Shown piece by piece: positions 20,055-32,600 of a stretch of DNA of 64,000 nt (its first letter is position 1; every line of letters starts with the position of its first letter). Source of the DNA: Nelumbo lutea (Eukaryota > Streptophyta > Magnoliopsida > Proteales > Nelumbonaceae); contig JAKGHH010000002.1 of NCBI GenBank assembly GCA_022828595.1, positions 38,410,222 to 38,474,221 of the forward strand, written 5' to 3'. Position numbers and translations under genes: made by a program. Under the pieces are notes generated by a model, which worked only from the letters and a program-made list of their open reading frames with translations, had not been told where the DNA came from and did not search any database.

Positions 20055-23000
20055 CTGCAGCCAGTACAGCAATAAAAGAATTAAGAAAAAAGACTACAAA
20101 TTGTAACTATAGAAACTGTCATCACTCCCCCTCAAACCGGGTATCACCCTTTTTTGAGAACAACCGGCATATCTGTCTGAAGCAACAAATGCCAAACAAA
20201 CTTCTCTAGTAGTCACTCTCTCTCTCTCTAATAAAGTGCCAATCAACAAAGCAATTAAGAAATCACTAACTACTATATGAAACATCAACATCTTTCACCC
20301 TAGACAACCCCTCTGTTTCAAAGGGGTGGGAGGGGAGGGAGTTTATCCAAATCTAGGAAGCATGCAAATGTTTACAAATTTCCATGTCTAATGGAAGCAA
20401 GTATTCCTTATAGCAAATGTTAAATGCCTTAATATCATATATCACAAAATCCAACAGTTATTATCAAAACCTATTTTTCCCCTGAATATTTTGGATTAGA
20501 TTTACTCGCTGCCTTGCTATCATGAACTTAAAATAACTCTAATTCCTCATAAACTAGCTAATTATGGAAACAACATAAGATTATTACCAGCAGTTGACTG
20601 GAAAAACTCATCCAAATCGGCCCCTTGCTCTGTACATAGGAAAAAATAATGTCAGTTTTGAGATCACTTACAGCTAAAAGTAAGATGCTACTTCCCTATT
20701 CATTAATTTCAATGGTAGTCAATATCTCCTTACACTCACAGGTGCAAACATATAGATAGATATATGCAGACTAATTTGTTTGATGAAAAGCTCTGGTTTT
20801 TGCATTTAATTTCAGACTAGAAAGATTTACTTAGAAAGCTTTTTTTTTTTTTTTTGAGAAAAGGTAGAGTATAGTTGTATTGATCAACCGGTCCTTAGTA
20901 CAACGAGAAACTGTACAAAAACTGCAACAAGAGGACCTCAAAAAAAGGCCACCCTCAAATAAGTACAATCAGTTGTATCCTCTTTAAAACCTGTGTATGG
21001 ACAACCAGCTCCTAAGAAGCTCTATAGCCCTGTTAATGACCTCAGCTTCTGAGGAGGCTTTCTGATCAAAAGTCCTGCTGTTCCTTTCAGCCCAAACTGC
21101 CCACAAAATAACCAAAGGAATTGAGGACCAGCATAATTTCCCCTTCTTTGTCATTCCAGATATGTGCAAAGCCTCCAAGCATATTCTATGTAAGTATACC
21201 TATTTCAATTGATTCTTTGGATGCCGTTTTTATCTTACCTCTCACATGAACATGTAAACAAAAATTATGTTCAGTAATGTGTAGACTTAGGTCTTTTGCA
21301 TAGGCCAATACCCTCTTTGACATCCCAACTGGCTAAATCAATTACAAGAAGACAACAGGAAAAGGGTCCCTTTTATTGAATAAATAAATGTCTAAAGTTA
21401 TGGTCTGTGAAAAATTTTTAGTTTTCCTTTGTTTGGAAAAAAATCACAATTAAAAAGGGAAAAAAATGTGACAGACAGAGAGAGAGGGAACAATTCTTGA
21501 TTACATTTTCCAAGGTTCTAATATGTATCTACAAATTATGTATGTTCTTCAAAAAGTCAACATAGATGTAATAAAGCTATACCTTTTTCATATTCCAAGG
21601 CTTGAAGTATCATCTCCACCTGATAGGATCAAAGAATTTATAATTATCACCTTATTTAAAGGGATACCCAGGAAAATAAAGAAAGCTATTTCTGAATACA
21701 TTCTTTAAACAGAACTGAATAATAAAATAAAAAGGCAAAACTATAAGCAGCATTTCACTTCCTTCTGAAGTAGGAATTCAATCACAATGTCTTAAATACC
21801 AAAAAAGAAAAAAAAATCATGATGTCTTCTGTAGATTGTTGACTGTCAAAATATGAAAGATATGCATCATTTCATTGATGACTTAAATGGTCACGTGAGC
21901 TTTGGGGTCAAGAGACTGTTAGGGCACGACAATGTTGTTCTATCTTCTTCCCTTTCAGCTGCTACAGCACACTCTGATGCCAAGTCCGGTCCAAAGCTTG
22001 GTCAACAATGGATACCAAGAGAAAAACAAAAAGTGAAGGACCCGGGCACGGCAGCAGAAGATCACCCAAACCTGAGGTCCACTAGGGACAGATCGGAGGA
22101 GAAAGAGATGGTGAATGGAGGGTGGATTGATTTTGATCTCTCGAGGAAGAAGACTCTGATTCGGATACAGACTTGTCAATTGGCAGCCTGGGGCAAAGTG
22201 AAGGGTTCAAATATTTGGAAGGCAACCTTGATATTTTGGCATTCTTCACCGAAGAGGAAAGGGCAATGGAAATCTCCCCTATTCAATGTCAAACAACAGT
22301 AGTGAGAGATTTAAAAGATCCTGAGAACGCTCTGGATGTTGGGAGTTAGACCAAATGTCAAACTTAGAAAAGAAGAGTCATTGCCTAATAGAAATCATGA
22401 GCAGGGTGTCCATAAGGCAGGTGCAAAGTACCATAAATGGCTGAACAAGAAAACACTGGAAGGAAATAAGCCACAGAGCTCTGGAGGTGGTTCACAAGTT
22501 GTTCCTTTGACAGGGAACTGCCAGCAGCAATCTCATTCTATAGAAGCCAGTAATCCCCAGCCCAAGTTATAGGAAAAGGATACAGTTCCCTCTCCCTTGC
22601 CACTCTCAGGTAAGCGTGTGCTTTCAGTTTTTGACACTGACTTGCCAGCAGCTTGTGCTCCAGGTCCCCAGCTTGGTCTAAAGCTGCCAGCCTCGTGTTG
22701 AGAAGGATATCAGAGGGTTTAGTATTGGATCCTTAGCCAAGGATGAAAGGGGGAAAAGAATCTGGGAGTTAATTGAGCAGTATTTGGAGGAGACAGAGAA
22801 AGAAAATTCTAATGAGCTGGAGAGTCAATTGGGGGAATCTGCAACTGACTCAAGAAAGGATCAAGTGGATGAGGAAGTGTCTGCAAGTGTGATGTTTAGA
22901 GAAGACTCAGTAGCAGAGTTTATGGGAAAACTTGGGTGTAAGTTAAAGGATCCAAATGATTTGAAAGCTTTTTAAAGAAAGAAAAAAGGAGGAAGAAGGG

Positions 23001-23590
23001 AAGGTGAGGAAGAGAAAAGTGGCTGAGAGACTTAGACTGGATGTGGTCGGTGATAGGGAGTTTAGCGAAACAAAAGGAATAAGGAGAGGAAGTCAGAAAG
23101 GGACTGTAATTGGGGGAAAAGAGTAGCTGTAGGTTAGATATGAAGATAGTGAGTTGGCCATGTTTCCAATTTAGCAGAGTGTGCTAGTATTTTGGCTTGT
23201 CAGATTGAGTCCCTTCCAGTCAAATATTTGGGACTCCCGCTGGGGGTGAGTGGCGGTTCCTCTGCAATCTGGGACCCAGTTATTGAGAGATTGGAAAGGA
23301 AGTTGGCCTCTTGGAAGGCAAAATATCTTTCTTTCGGGGTAGGGTGACTTTGATTAAGAGTACTCTCTCCAATTTACCTACCTACTTTCTGTCTCTATTC
23401 TTTATTCCTAACAAGGTTGCAAATCAGATTGAAAAGCTTTAGAGGAGTTTTCTTTGGAGAGGCTGGGAGGAGGAGAAAAAGGTGCACCTGGTGAACTGGG
23501 AGCAAGTTTGTCTCCCCAAAATTGAAGGGGGGTTGTTAGGAACCTGCCTAACTCAGGGCTCTTCAAGGGCCCAACCTCCTGAATTCTTGG

Positions 23591-23641
<51 letters not shown>

Positions 23642-26600
23642 AATGCTGAAAGAATCAATGTCTTATTCCCTTTTCTGCTCTACTACTTATACTGTTTTAC
23701 AATCTTGATTGTCTTTCTATTACAGTTGTTGCAAGTGGATGGTTAGTTGTACTGACGTGGCCTCCTCTTGTAAAACTGATTAACTGTTTTCTGTTGGTCT
23801 GTTCCAGCAGTCTTAACAATCCCCCCTTCATTTAGAGCGACCTTGCCCTCGAGGTCTAATGTGGGAAAATTTGATTGCAGATCTAAGTAGGATTCCCAGG
23901 TTGCATCCTCTTCGGGGAGGTTAGACCAAACAACTAATGCCTCTGGTATGACTCTGCCACTCCGGCGCACCCATCTGAAATCAATGATCTGGGCTGGCTC
24001 AGTCTGCACTTCTCCTTCTTCTGAAAATGTGGGAAGGGTCGCACTTGTAATGACTCCTGACTTCGGCCCCTTCTTCAGTAAGGAGATATGGAATACAGGG
24101 TGCAGTTTTGATGTTGCCGGAAGGTCCAGCTTGTAGGCCACTGATCCTATTCTCTCCAGGATTTTAAATGGGCCAAAATAATGCAGGCTGAGTTTGTTCC
24201 ACTGTCGACTTGCAACTGAAATCTGTCTGAAAGGTTGTAATTTGAGAAACACCCAATCACCTACTTCATATTGGACATTCTTGTGGTGTTTATCATAGGT
24301 GTGCTTCATCCATTGCTGTGGCTGTAAGAGATGATGTCTCAGTTCCCTTAGCACCTCATCTCATTGCGTTAGTTGTTCTTCAACGGCCGCTACTGTGGGG
24401 GTTCCTTTTTCATAAGGAAGTAGAGGGGGAGGGTCCTGAGCATATAAAGCTCTGAAGGGTGTCATCCCCGCGACGCTATGGAAAGTGGTGTTATACCACC
24501 ATTCGGCCCAGTGGATCCAGTTCACCCATTGTCTTGGTCGATCTCCCGCGAAGCATCTCAGATATGTTTCGAGACTCTTGTTAACCGCCTCTGTCTGTCC
24601 ATCAGGTTGGGGGTGGTAGCTAGTTGACTTAAACAGTTTAATCCCGTGTAGGCAGAAAAGCTCAGCCCAAAAATGGCTCATAAAGATAGGGTCCCTGCCT
24701 GACACAATTGAGCTGGGGAGCCCGTGTAGGCGAACAATTTCCCGGAGGAACAATTCAGCAACTGTGGCTGCTGTAAATGGGTGTGATAGAGGTAAGAAAT
24801 GACTGTATTTCGTCAATCTATCCACTACCACAAGGATAACTGTTCTGTTGGCAGAAACGAGCAATCCCATGATGAAATTCATTGATATATCATCCCAGAC
24901 TTGGGTTGGTATTGGGAGTGGTTGCAAGAGGCCTGCTGGTGTTGTAGTGGCCGACTTGTTTTGTTGGCATACTGCACACCCGGCTATGAAGTTCTGGATA
25001 GATGTACGCATGCCTTTCCAATGGAATTGTGTGGCGATGCGCTTTTGTGTTCGTAGGATGCCGGAGTGGCCACCTATGGGTGAGGCATGGAATAATTCCA
25101 GGAGCTTCCTGAGATGAGCAGAAGCTGCCAGAATTTCCAGGCATCCTTTGAAGAAGAGTAGATCATTCTTAATGGTGTACCCGGGGTGCAGTGAGGGATT
25201 TTCCAATACTTGGGCCTTCAACTGTTGTAACTCCTTATGGGATTGGGCTTCTTTTCGCAGTAGATCCAGGAGTGGAGAAGTTGGGGAAGATACTAGTAAC
25301 TGAAATGATTGTGGGTACCGTGAGAGGGTGTCCGGCACCCGGTTAGCAGCCCCTGCTTTGTATTCAATTCTTTAGTCGTACCCCAGTAGCTTGGATATCC
25401 AGCATTGTTGTTCTGGGGATAGAACCGATTGATCCAATAAGAACTTCAGACTTTGATGGTCGGTCCGAATTATGAACTGTCTACCGATCAAGTAGGATTG
25501 CCAATGTTGGACTACTAAGACCATTGCTATTAATTCTCGTTCATAAACTGATTTGGCCCACTTTTGTGATGTTAAGGCCTTGCTGAAAAAGGCTAGTGGT
25601 CGCCCCTCTTGCATGAGAACAGCCCCAACACCTTGACTGGAGGCATCACACTCAATGATGAAGTCTTTTGTGAAATCGGGCAGTGCTAATGTTGGAGGGC
25701 TCGCAACTGCCTGTCTCAATTGCTCAAAAGCTTATTGGGCCTGGGTTGACCAATTAAAAGCGTCTTGTTTCAGCAATTGGGTTAGTGGGGTAGCTATTAG
25801 GTTGTAGTTTTTGATGAAGCGGCGGTAGTACCCCGACAGGCCCAAGAAGGCCCTCAATTCTTTCACACATTTGGGTTGCGGCCAGCCCATTATACTGGAG
25901 ATTTTATCTGGGTCAACCGCTACAGTCCCCTTCTCTACAACATGTCCCAAGTAGTGAACTTGGTTTTGTCCAAAGGAGCACTTGGACTCTTTAGCGAACA
26001 GCTGGTGGGCCTCAAGTGTTGCAAGGGTGACCTGTAGATGATTCAGATGTTCCTCCCAATTGGGGCTATAGACCAATATGTCATCAAAGAAAACAAGGAT
26101 GAACTTACGTAAATATGGCCGGAATATGTCATTCATTAATGCTTGAAATGTGGTTGGAGCATTGGTCAGCCCAAATGGCATGACCAGGAACTCATAGTGG
26201 CCATCATGTGTCCTGAAAGTCGTTTTGTGAACATCCTCCCTATGTACCCTTATTTGATGATACCTAGCTCGTAAATCTAGATTTGAGAATATGGTGGCTT
26301 GACTGAGTTCATCAAGCGGCTCATCAATGACTGGTATCGGGAATCGGTCTTTAATGGTGATGCTGTTAAGGGCTCTGTAATCAATACAAAACCGCCACGT
26401 CCCATCGGTAGGGTCTTACATTGGTCGGGGCTGATCCCGGCATGAGGGGGATGCGGTGGTCATGCTCTCGGCATGGTGGCAGTTCTTGGGGTTCTTTGAA
26501 CACGCTGCCATAGTGCTGAAGGAGTTATTGTAGGCGGCTTTGGAAGTCTCTAGGCCCATCTGGGCTGCTGTTAGCTAAAGATGGGCTGGTCCAATTTGAG

Positions 26601-29600
26601 CCCATGTGCATGAATATGGGCTGATCTGGATCTCCTCTTTGCTTTGTTAGTGTTACAAGACTGATGGGCCTTGGATCCTTGCATGTTTTCCCTTGTAGAT
26701 GGACTGTAGAGTTCCCTGATGTGAAGTCCATGGTGAGACGGGCCCAGTCACAGACCACGGGTCCTAGCTGTCTTAAGAATTGAATGCCTAACACCACATC
26801 CGCTTCACTGAGATGGAGAGGATATAGGTCTACCGCAAACTGATGACCCTGAACCTTTAGTGGTAGGCCCATGCAAATGCTATTGCAGGATAGGCTATTA
26901 CCGTTGGCCACATGAACCGTAAAGGCCGTTGTTGGTTGAATCGGAAGTCCCATTTTATCCACCAAGACTTGAGTTATGAAGTTAAGGGAGCTGCCACTGT
27001 CTATGAGGATTGACACTTGGCGTCCTAGGATTAGCCCTGCAACTCTCATTGTTTGAGGGGACGCAAGTCCCGTAAAGGCTTGTAGAGATATTTCAGGCGT
27101 GCCATTGGATTGTATTTCCCACCCTAGGTTAGATTCTCCGCAACCGGTGAGGTCGTCTTCCTGTTCGGCATCTGTTTGGAGGAGAAATGCTTGTTGTTTC
27201 TTGCAGCGATGGCCCGGCCCAAATTTCTCTTCGCAGTTGTAACAGAGACCTTTGTCTCTGCGGGCTTGCATCTCTGCCCAGGTCAGCCGTTTGAAAGGAA
27301 CTAGTGGGCCTGGGCCCAGTACTCCTTCCTCCTTGTTTGGTGTTGTCGTCCTTTCTTGCTCCTTTCTTGCTCTTGGACCCCATGGTCGTTGCACCTTTCT
27401 TGCTCGACTGAACTTATCCTCATACAATCTTGCTAGCATTGCCGCATTGATGACCGAAGTGGGCTGCATCGCTTTCACTTCCAGTCGCAGTTCTTCTTTT
27501 AAGCCGCCAACGAAGCTTCCCACCAACGCCTTCTCCGTCCACCCTTGGACTCTCATGGCCAGCCTTTCGAACTCCATCTGGTAATCCTTTACTGATCCCA
27601 CCTGCCGCAGCTTTGCCAAATTTTCATCAAGATCTTCGAACCCAGATGATCCAAAACGGACAGTCATGGCGTCTGTGAAGTCTGCCCAAGTTTGCCGAGG
27701 GTGCCCCCTTCGGTACCATTGAAACCAGAGGATAGCTTCCCCTTCAAGATGCGCAAAAGCCAGAGCTACCCTATCTTGCCCAGGTGTTTCATGGTAATCG
27801 AAATACCGTTCGGCTCTGAGAATCCAGGGAGTTGGGTCGCCGCTTGAGAAGATGGGGAAATCGATTTTGGCTATTCTCGTTGCCACCCTTGTTCTGCAGT
27901 TGTTTTCATTGTTGCGCTCTTCTTGGCTTCCTCTGTCATTGTTCGTTGCCCGTTGCTCCAGTCAAAGGAGGAGAGCAATGAAACCTTCCTTCATTTCTTT
28001 GAGATCTAAAGACATTCAATGGATCTCTACCTCCACCTGATCCACTCGGGTGTCTACTGACGAGTTTTTTGTGTTGGTCATGCTGACTCTAATACCAAAT
28101 TGTTAGGAACCTACCTAACTTAGGGCTTTTCGAGGGGCCAACCTCTTGAGTTCTTGGAAAAAGAGAGAGAGAGAGAGAGAGAGAGAGTTTAATGCTGAAA
28201 GAATCAATGTCTTATTCCCTTTTCTGCTCTACTACTTATACTGTTTTACAATCTTGATTGTATTTCTGTTACAGTTGTTGCAAGTGGATGGTTAGTTGTG
28301 TTGACGTGACCTCCTCTTGTAAAACCGATTAACTGCTTTTTGTTGGTCTGTTCCAGCAGTCTTAACCGGGGTTAGGTGTAAGGAAGCTTAAGTCTTTTAA
28401 TTCTGCTCTCCTCTATAAGTGGATTTGGAGATTTATTGTAGAAAATGATGCATGGTGGAGATCTCTCATTGCCAGCAAATATAGTGTGAATTGGGGCAAT
28501 TGGAGAACTAGGGACCCTCCTCCCAACTGGGGTAACTCTCTGTCGAAAGGGATAATGAATAACTTTTCAGCTCTGGCTGAGGGGGTCTCAGTTAGGGTTG
28601 GTAATGGTAATAGGACCAAGTTCTGGAAGGACCCTTGGTGCTCAGACGAACCTCTTGCTAAGTCCTTCCCCCTCCTCTTCCAGTGTGCTTCGGATCAAGA
28701 GGCCTCAGTTGTAGAGTGTTATAGTATTTCTGGTGGTTCAGTTCTTTGGACTCCCTCATTTCGAAGGAATCTTTTTGATTGGGAGGTGGAAGAGGTTGTG
28801 AATCTGTTGACCTGTCTTCAAAACCAAGAGTCGGATTACAGCTCGGAGGATAAGTGGAATTGGAAGTGGAACTCTGATGGGGTGTTTTTTGTTAAATCTT
28901 TGGCTGCTAATCTCGGTAGGAGGGATGTTCCTGATTTCCCAGATCGGCAAGTGTGGAATCCCAACAGCCCAACAAAAACCAACTTTCTAGTTTGGACTAT
29001 GGCTCTTAATAAATGTCTTTCTAAGGAGAACCTTGTGAGAAGGGGAATTCAGGTTTCGGACTTGTCTTGCAGTCTATGTGGGAGTATTGCTGAATCTACT
29101 GATCATTTGTGTATCCATTGTCCGTATTCTGCTCAGTTGTGGAACCATTTCCTCAGCTCTTTGAAGGTTTGTTGGGTGATGCCAAGGTTGGTTAAAGAGC
29201 TGTTGTGTTGCTGGCAGCTTATGGGTTTGAGCAAGAAAAAGAAGACTGTTTGGAAGATGGTTCCAGTTGCTGTAATTTGGTCCATCTGGACCGAGAGGAA
29301 TAGGAAGATTTTCAGCAATAAGTTTCTAAGTTCGAAAGAGTTAATTCAGAAGTCAATGGGCAAGCTGATATCTTGGTTGTCTGTGGCTGCAGATTTTAGA
29401 AACTGTAATGTGTCTGATGTATTTTTTTCTAGCTCTTGTTGGTTAGTGTATTTGCTGGTTTGATCAGTCAGCCTGTTCTGGGACTGATCTCAGCCTCTTG
29501 TGTGTAATTCCTTATCAATAAATATTACTTTACCTTTTCCAAAAAAAAAAAAAATGTGTTCTAGGAATATGATAAAATTTTGGGAACATACTTGGATTGG

Positions 29601-32600
29601 GAAGTTGCCTTTTTTGTTAAGTAAAATGATTTTATTAATTAATAAAGATCAATGAAGGAGTACATAGATAATGCTTCCCTCAAGAGGTGCGAGATGCTAC
29701 CTCAAGAAAACCCTCAGGCCCTGTTCGCTTTCCAGTAAGTTACTTACCCGGGTAAGTGTTTCCTGGGAAAGACTTACCCGGGTAAGTGCATTTACCTATA
29801 TTCTTTTATTTTCCATGTAAATAAGGCAATTACCATTTTATCCATAAAAATCCATTATTGAAAGGGTATTTTTATTCCATTCAAGTGTTGACAAGTTTCC
29901 CGGGTATCACTTACCCACGTAAGTGATACCCAAGAAAATAAACATTCCCTAGTCCCCACATAAATCTGAAAAAGAAGAATATGGGTTTCTTAGTCAATGG
30001 GAATCAAAATCCCATTGACCAACTTTCCCCCCTCTCAAAATCCAAAAAAAGAACGCCCCCTCAAAGTTACAACATAGCCCAAAAGAGTTGGTTCCCATGC
30101 ACCAGGTCTAGAAGGGCCAAAGCAAATTGGGTCGAGAATTTAAGAAGACACGTTGGAGTTCAAAATTTCTCAAGTCTCCTAAAACCCAAATTCCAACTAA
30201 AAATAGAAGAATGAGTAGAGTTCACAAATCTCCAAATAGGTTCATTTTTAAGAAGAGTAACGAAAAACAAAGAAGGATAAAGATCCTTGAGGGTAGAGTT
30301 ATCGATCCAAACATCCTCCCAAACAGAACCTTGTCTCTAGAGCACATCACGCCTTACTAGGCTAAGGAACTGGGGAAGAATGCTATGTATAGCCTTCCGC
30401 AGAGAGTTTAAGGTAGCCCGCCAAGATACACCAGCATCCCAACCATTACCTACATCTCCATGAATACTCTCCACAACATCATGCCAAAGCCTATCCCTTT
30501 CCAATGGCCACCTTCATAGCCATTTGTCCAACAAAGTTGTATTCTTCTTCCCCATGTTACCTAAGCCCAACTCTACCTACTCCTTCCTTTTACACACTAG
30601 TTCCCATCTAACCAAATGATCCTTTCTATCTTCATTAGGCTCCCACAAGAAGTTCCTCATGATCATTTCTACTTTCAACACCTTTCGTTGTGGCATCCTA
30701 AAGACAAAGAGGAAGTATATTGGAAGGTTCGCTAAGGTAGCTTTTATCAAAGTGAAACGACCCCCGAGAGACACATCACTCTTCCAAGCTGCCAAGTTTA
30801 GCCCCACAACAAACTCTTCTCAAAGTTGATCTTCAGCTTAAAACAAGTTCAAACAACTTTATCACTCATTTCAATTTTCTTGCCTTTTGTGTATCCCCTG
30901 TCTCACAAAAAAATGGTCGTATCATCCGCGAATTACAAATGGGTTACAACTGTACTCTCTCTTCCTATGCTCCATCCTCGTATTAGATCCAGCCTATCAG
31001 CTCTCTCATAAGTCTACTAAACATATGCTCTATCAAGGTAAAAAGGAAGGGGATAGGGGGTCCCCTTGTCTAGTAGGAAAGAAGCCTTTAACCACAACAT
31101 TAACTAGAACCAAATAATGTCAAGTTTTCGAACAACCTTTGATCCAACTACACCACCTCTCTCCAAAGCCATAATTCCTCAAGGTTTCTAGTAGGAAAAA
31201 CCAATCAACCATGTCATAAGTTTTTTTTTTTCCAAATCCAATTTACACAAATCCTTTCTCTCCCCTTCTCTTTAAGTCCTCCATAGTCTCATTAGCTATT
31301 AGGATTTGGTCAATAATTTGTCTTCCTTGGATGAAAGCCCCTTCAATTGATTTATTAAGTTTGAAAGGGTTGCTCTTAACCTCAAAGACAACACTTGGCT
31401 GCAATTTTGTAGATGCTCGTCACACCAATGGGCCTAAAATCTCTAGGTTTGATGGAATCTCCCTTTTTAGGTATCAAGAGCTCAGGGCTAGAAAGGTAGA
31501 ATTTATCTCTGGACTAATGAAATGATCCTCAGCAAACTCCACAAAGACCTCCACAAATCTGATTTGATAATGAGCCTTGGACCTTGACAACACCTTAGCT
31601 CTACTTCATGTAGGTACATAGTAGTCACTAAGACCATCAGAGTACAGAGGGTATCAAACCAACACTACATCGATGTCTGCAATGAATCCATAACCCATCG
31701 CATGTTTGCAATGAGTTCATAACTCAACGCAAATCTACGATGAACTCATACCCGAAACAGGTTGCGATGAGCTTTGGCCTACACGGATCTGCGATGAATC
31801 TTAGACACGCGTGAATTTGCGATGATTGGGAATAAATATCAGAAACATGTGCGTCTTTAAATTACGCGCGTGACGGGACGCCTTGTGGGCCTAGTAAAGG
31901 CAAGCGATGCAAATAACGACATCACCGCGCTACGTTAGTATGAAAGGGCCACAAAAAGAAGTAGCATGCGTAGAGAATCCTTAAGGGAAAGGAAACCCTA
32001 TCTTCGAAGGATCTCGCTGGACACGTGGCAAAACCCCAATAATGCTCCCTTAATAGTCAAACATAAAGGAAAGATCCCCCTTCCTAATAGGAAAGGTCTC
32101 CTTTTAGATCCTTCTCCTTGTAACCTTAGGGTTCTCTCTATATAAAAGGGAATAACTCTTCCCTAAAAAATAGACAAGAAGAGAGAATCTGGACCTAGGG
32201 TTTCTCAAAAGGGGATTCTCCCTTCTCCCCTCTCTTCTTCTCTCTTCCCCGCGTCCTCTCTCTTTCCCGTTGCCTTCTCCGGACCTTCAGAGACTCAACC
32301 ATCCGCCAACGGGAGCCCACGTCATCTACACTTCAAATTTTACAAAAGGTTGTGTTGGATCCCTCTAATTTGGACTCCTGAATTTGGACCCTTTCCCCTT
32401 CTGGTACTTTCATTTGTGCATATTTTTTCAAAGCTTTAGCTCAACCTTCAAAATAGTCATGGGCAACCTTTTCCTATTAAGGATGTTTGGGGTAAACCGG
32501 TTCCACCAAGGATTGGGGCTTTCAATTGGGAAGTCTTCTTGGAAAGAATTAACACTTCTAATCTAATTCAAAGAAAAGAGCCTTATTGGTGCTTATCTCC

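Larger units (their letters stand above)
23534..28367 (-). mobile_element. Ty3/gypsy chromovirus no. 2, complete with both LTRs, nested in LINE A
   Basis: LTRs at 23534-23818 and 28101-28367, a primer site next to the right LTR, a polypurine tract next to the left, and gag-pro-RT-RH-IN-chromodomain on the minus strand. GGGGT duplications flank it. The LTRs differ by roughly 15-20 substitutions outside a GA microsatellite (44 versus 26 bp), about 6-7 percent by eye, so it is not recent. A few stops and one deletion break pol. Two of the three catalytic acids of the integrase are also changed. It lies inside intron 5 of the HD-domain gene in the same orientation as that gene. Confidence 0.96.

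Noticed and set aside
28486..29463. 325-aa frame as a host gene
   Set aside because: It carries the plant LINE zinc-binding RVT domain and continues LINE A across the gypsy insertion, with poly(A) at its end.
31660..31830. CRISPR-like array
   Set aside because: Units are degenerate with no constant repeat and unique spacer pattern, and the genome is a plant's.
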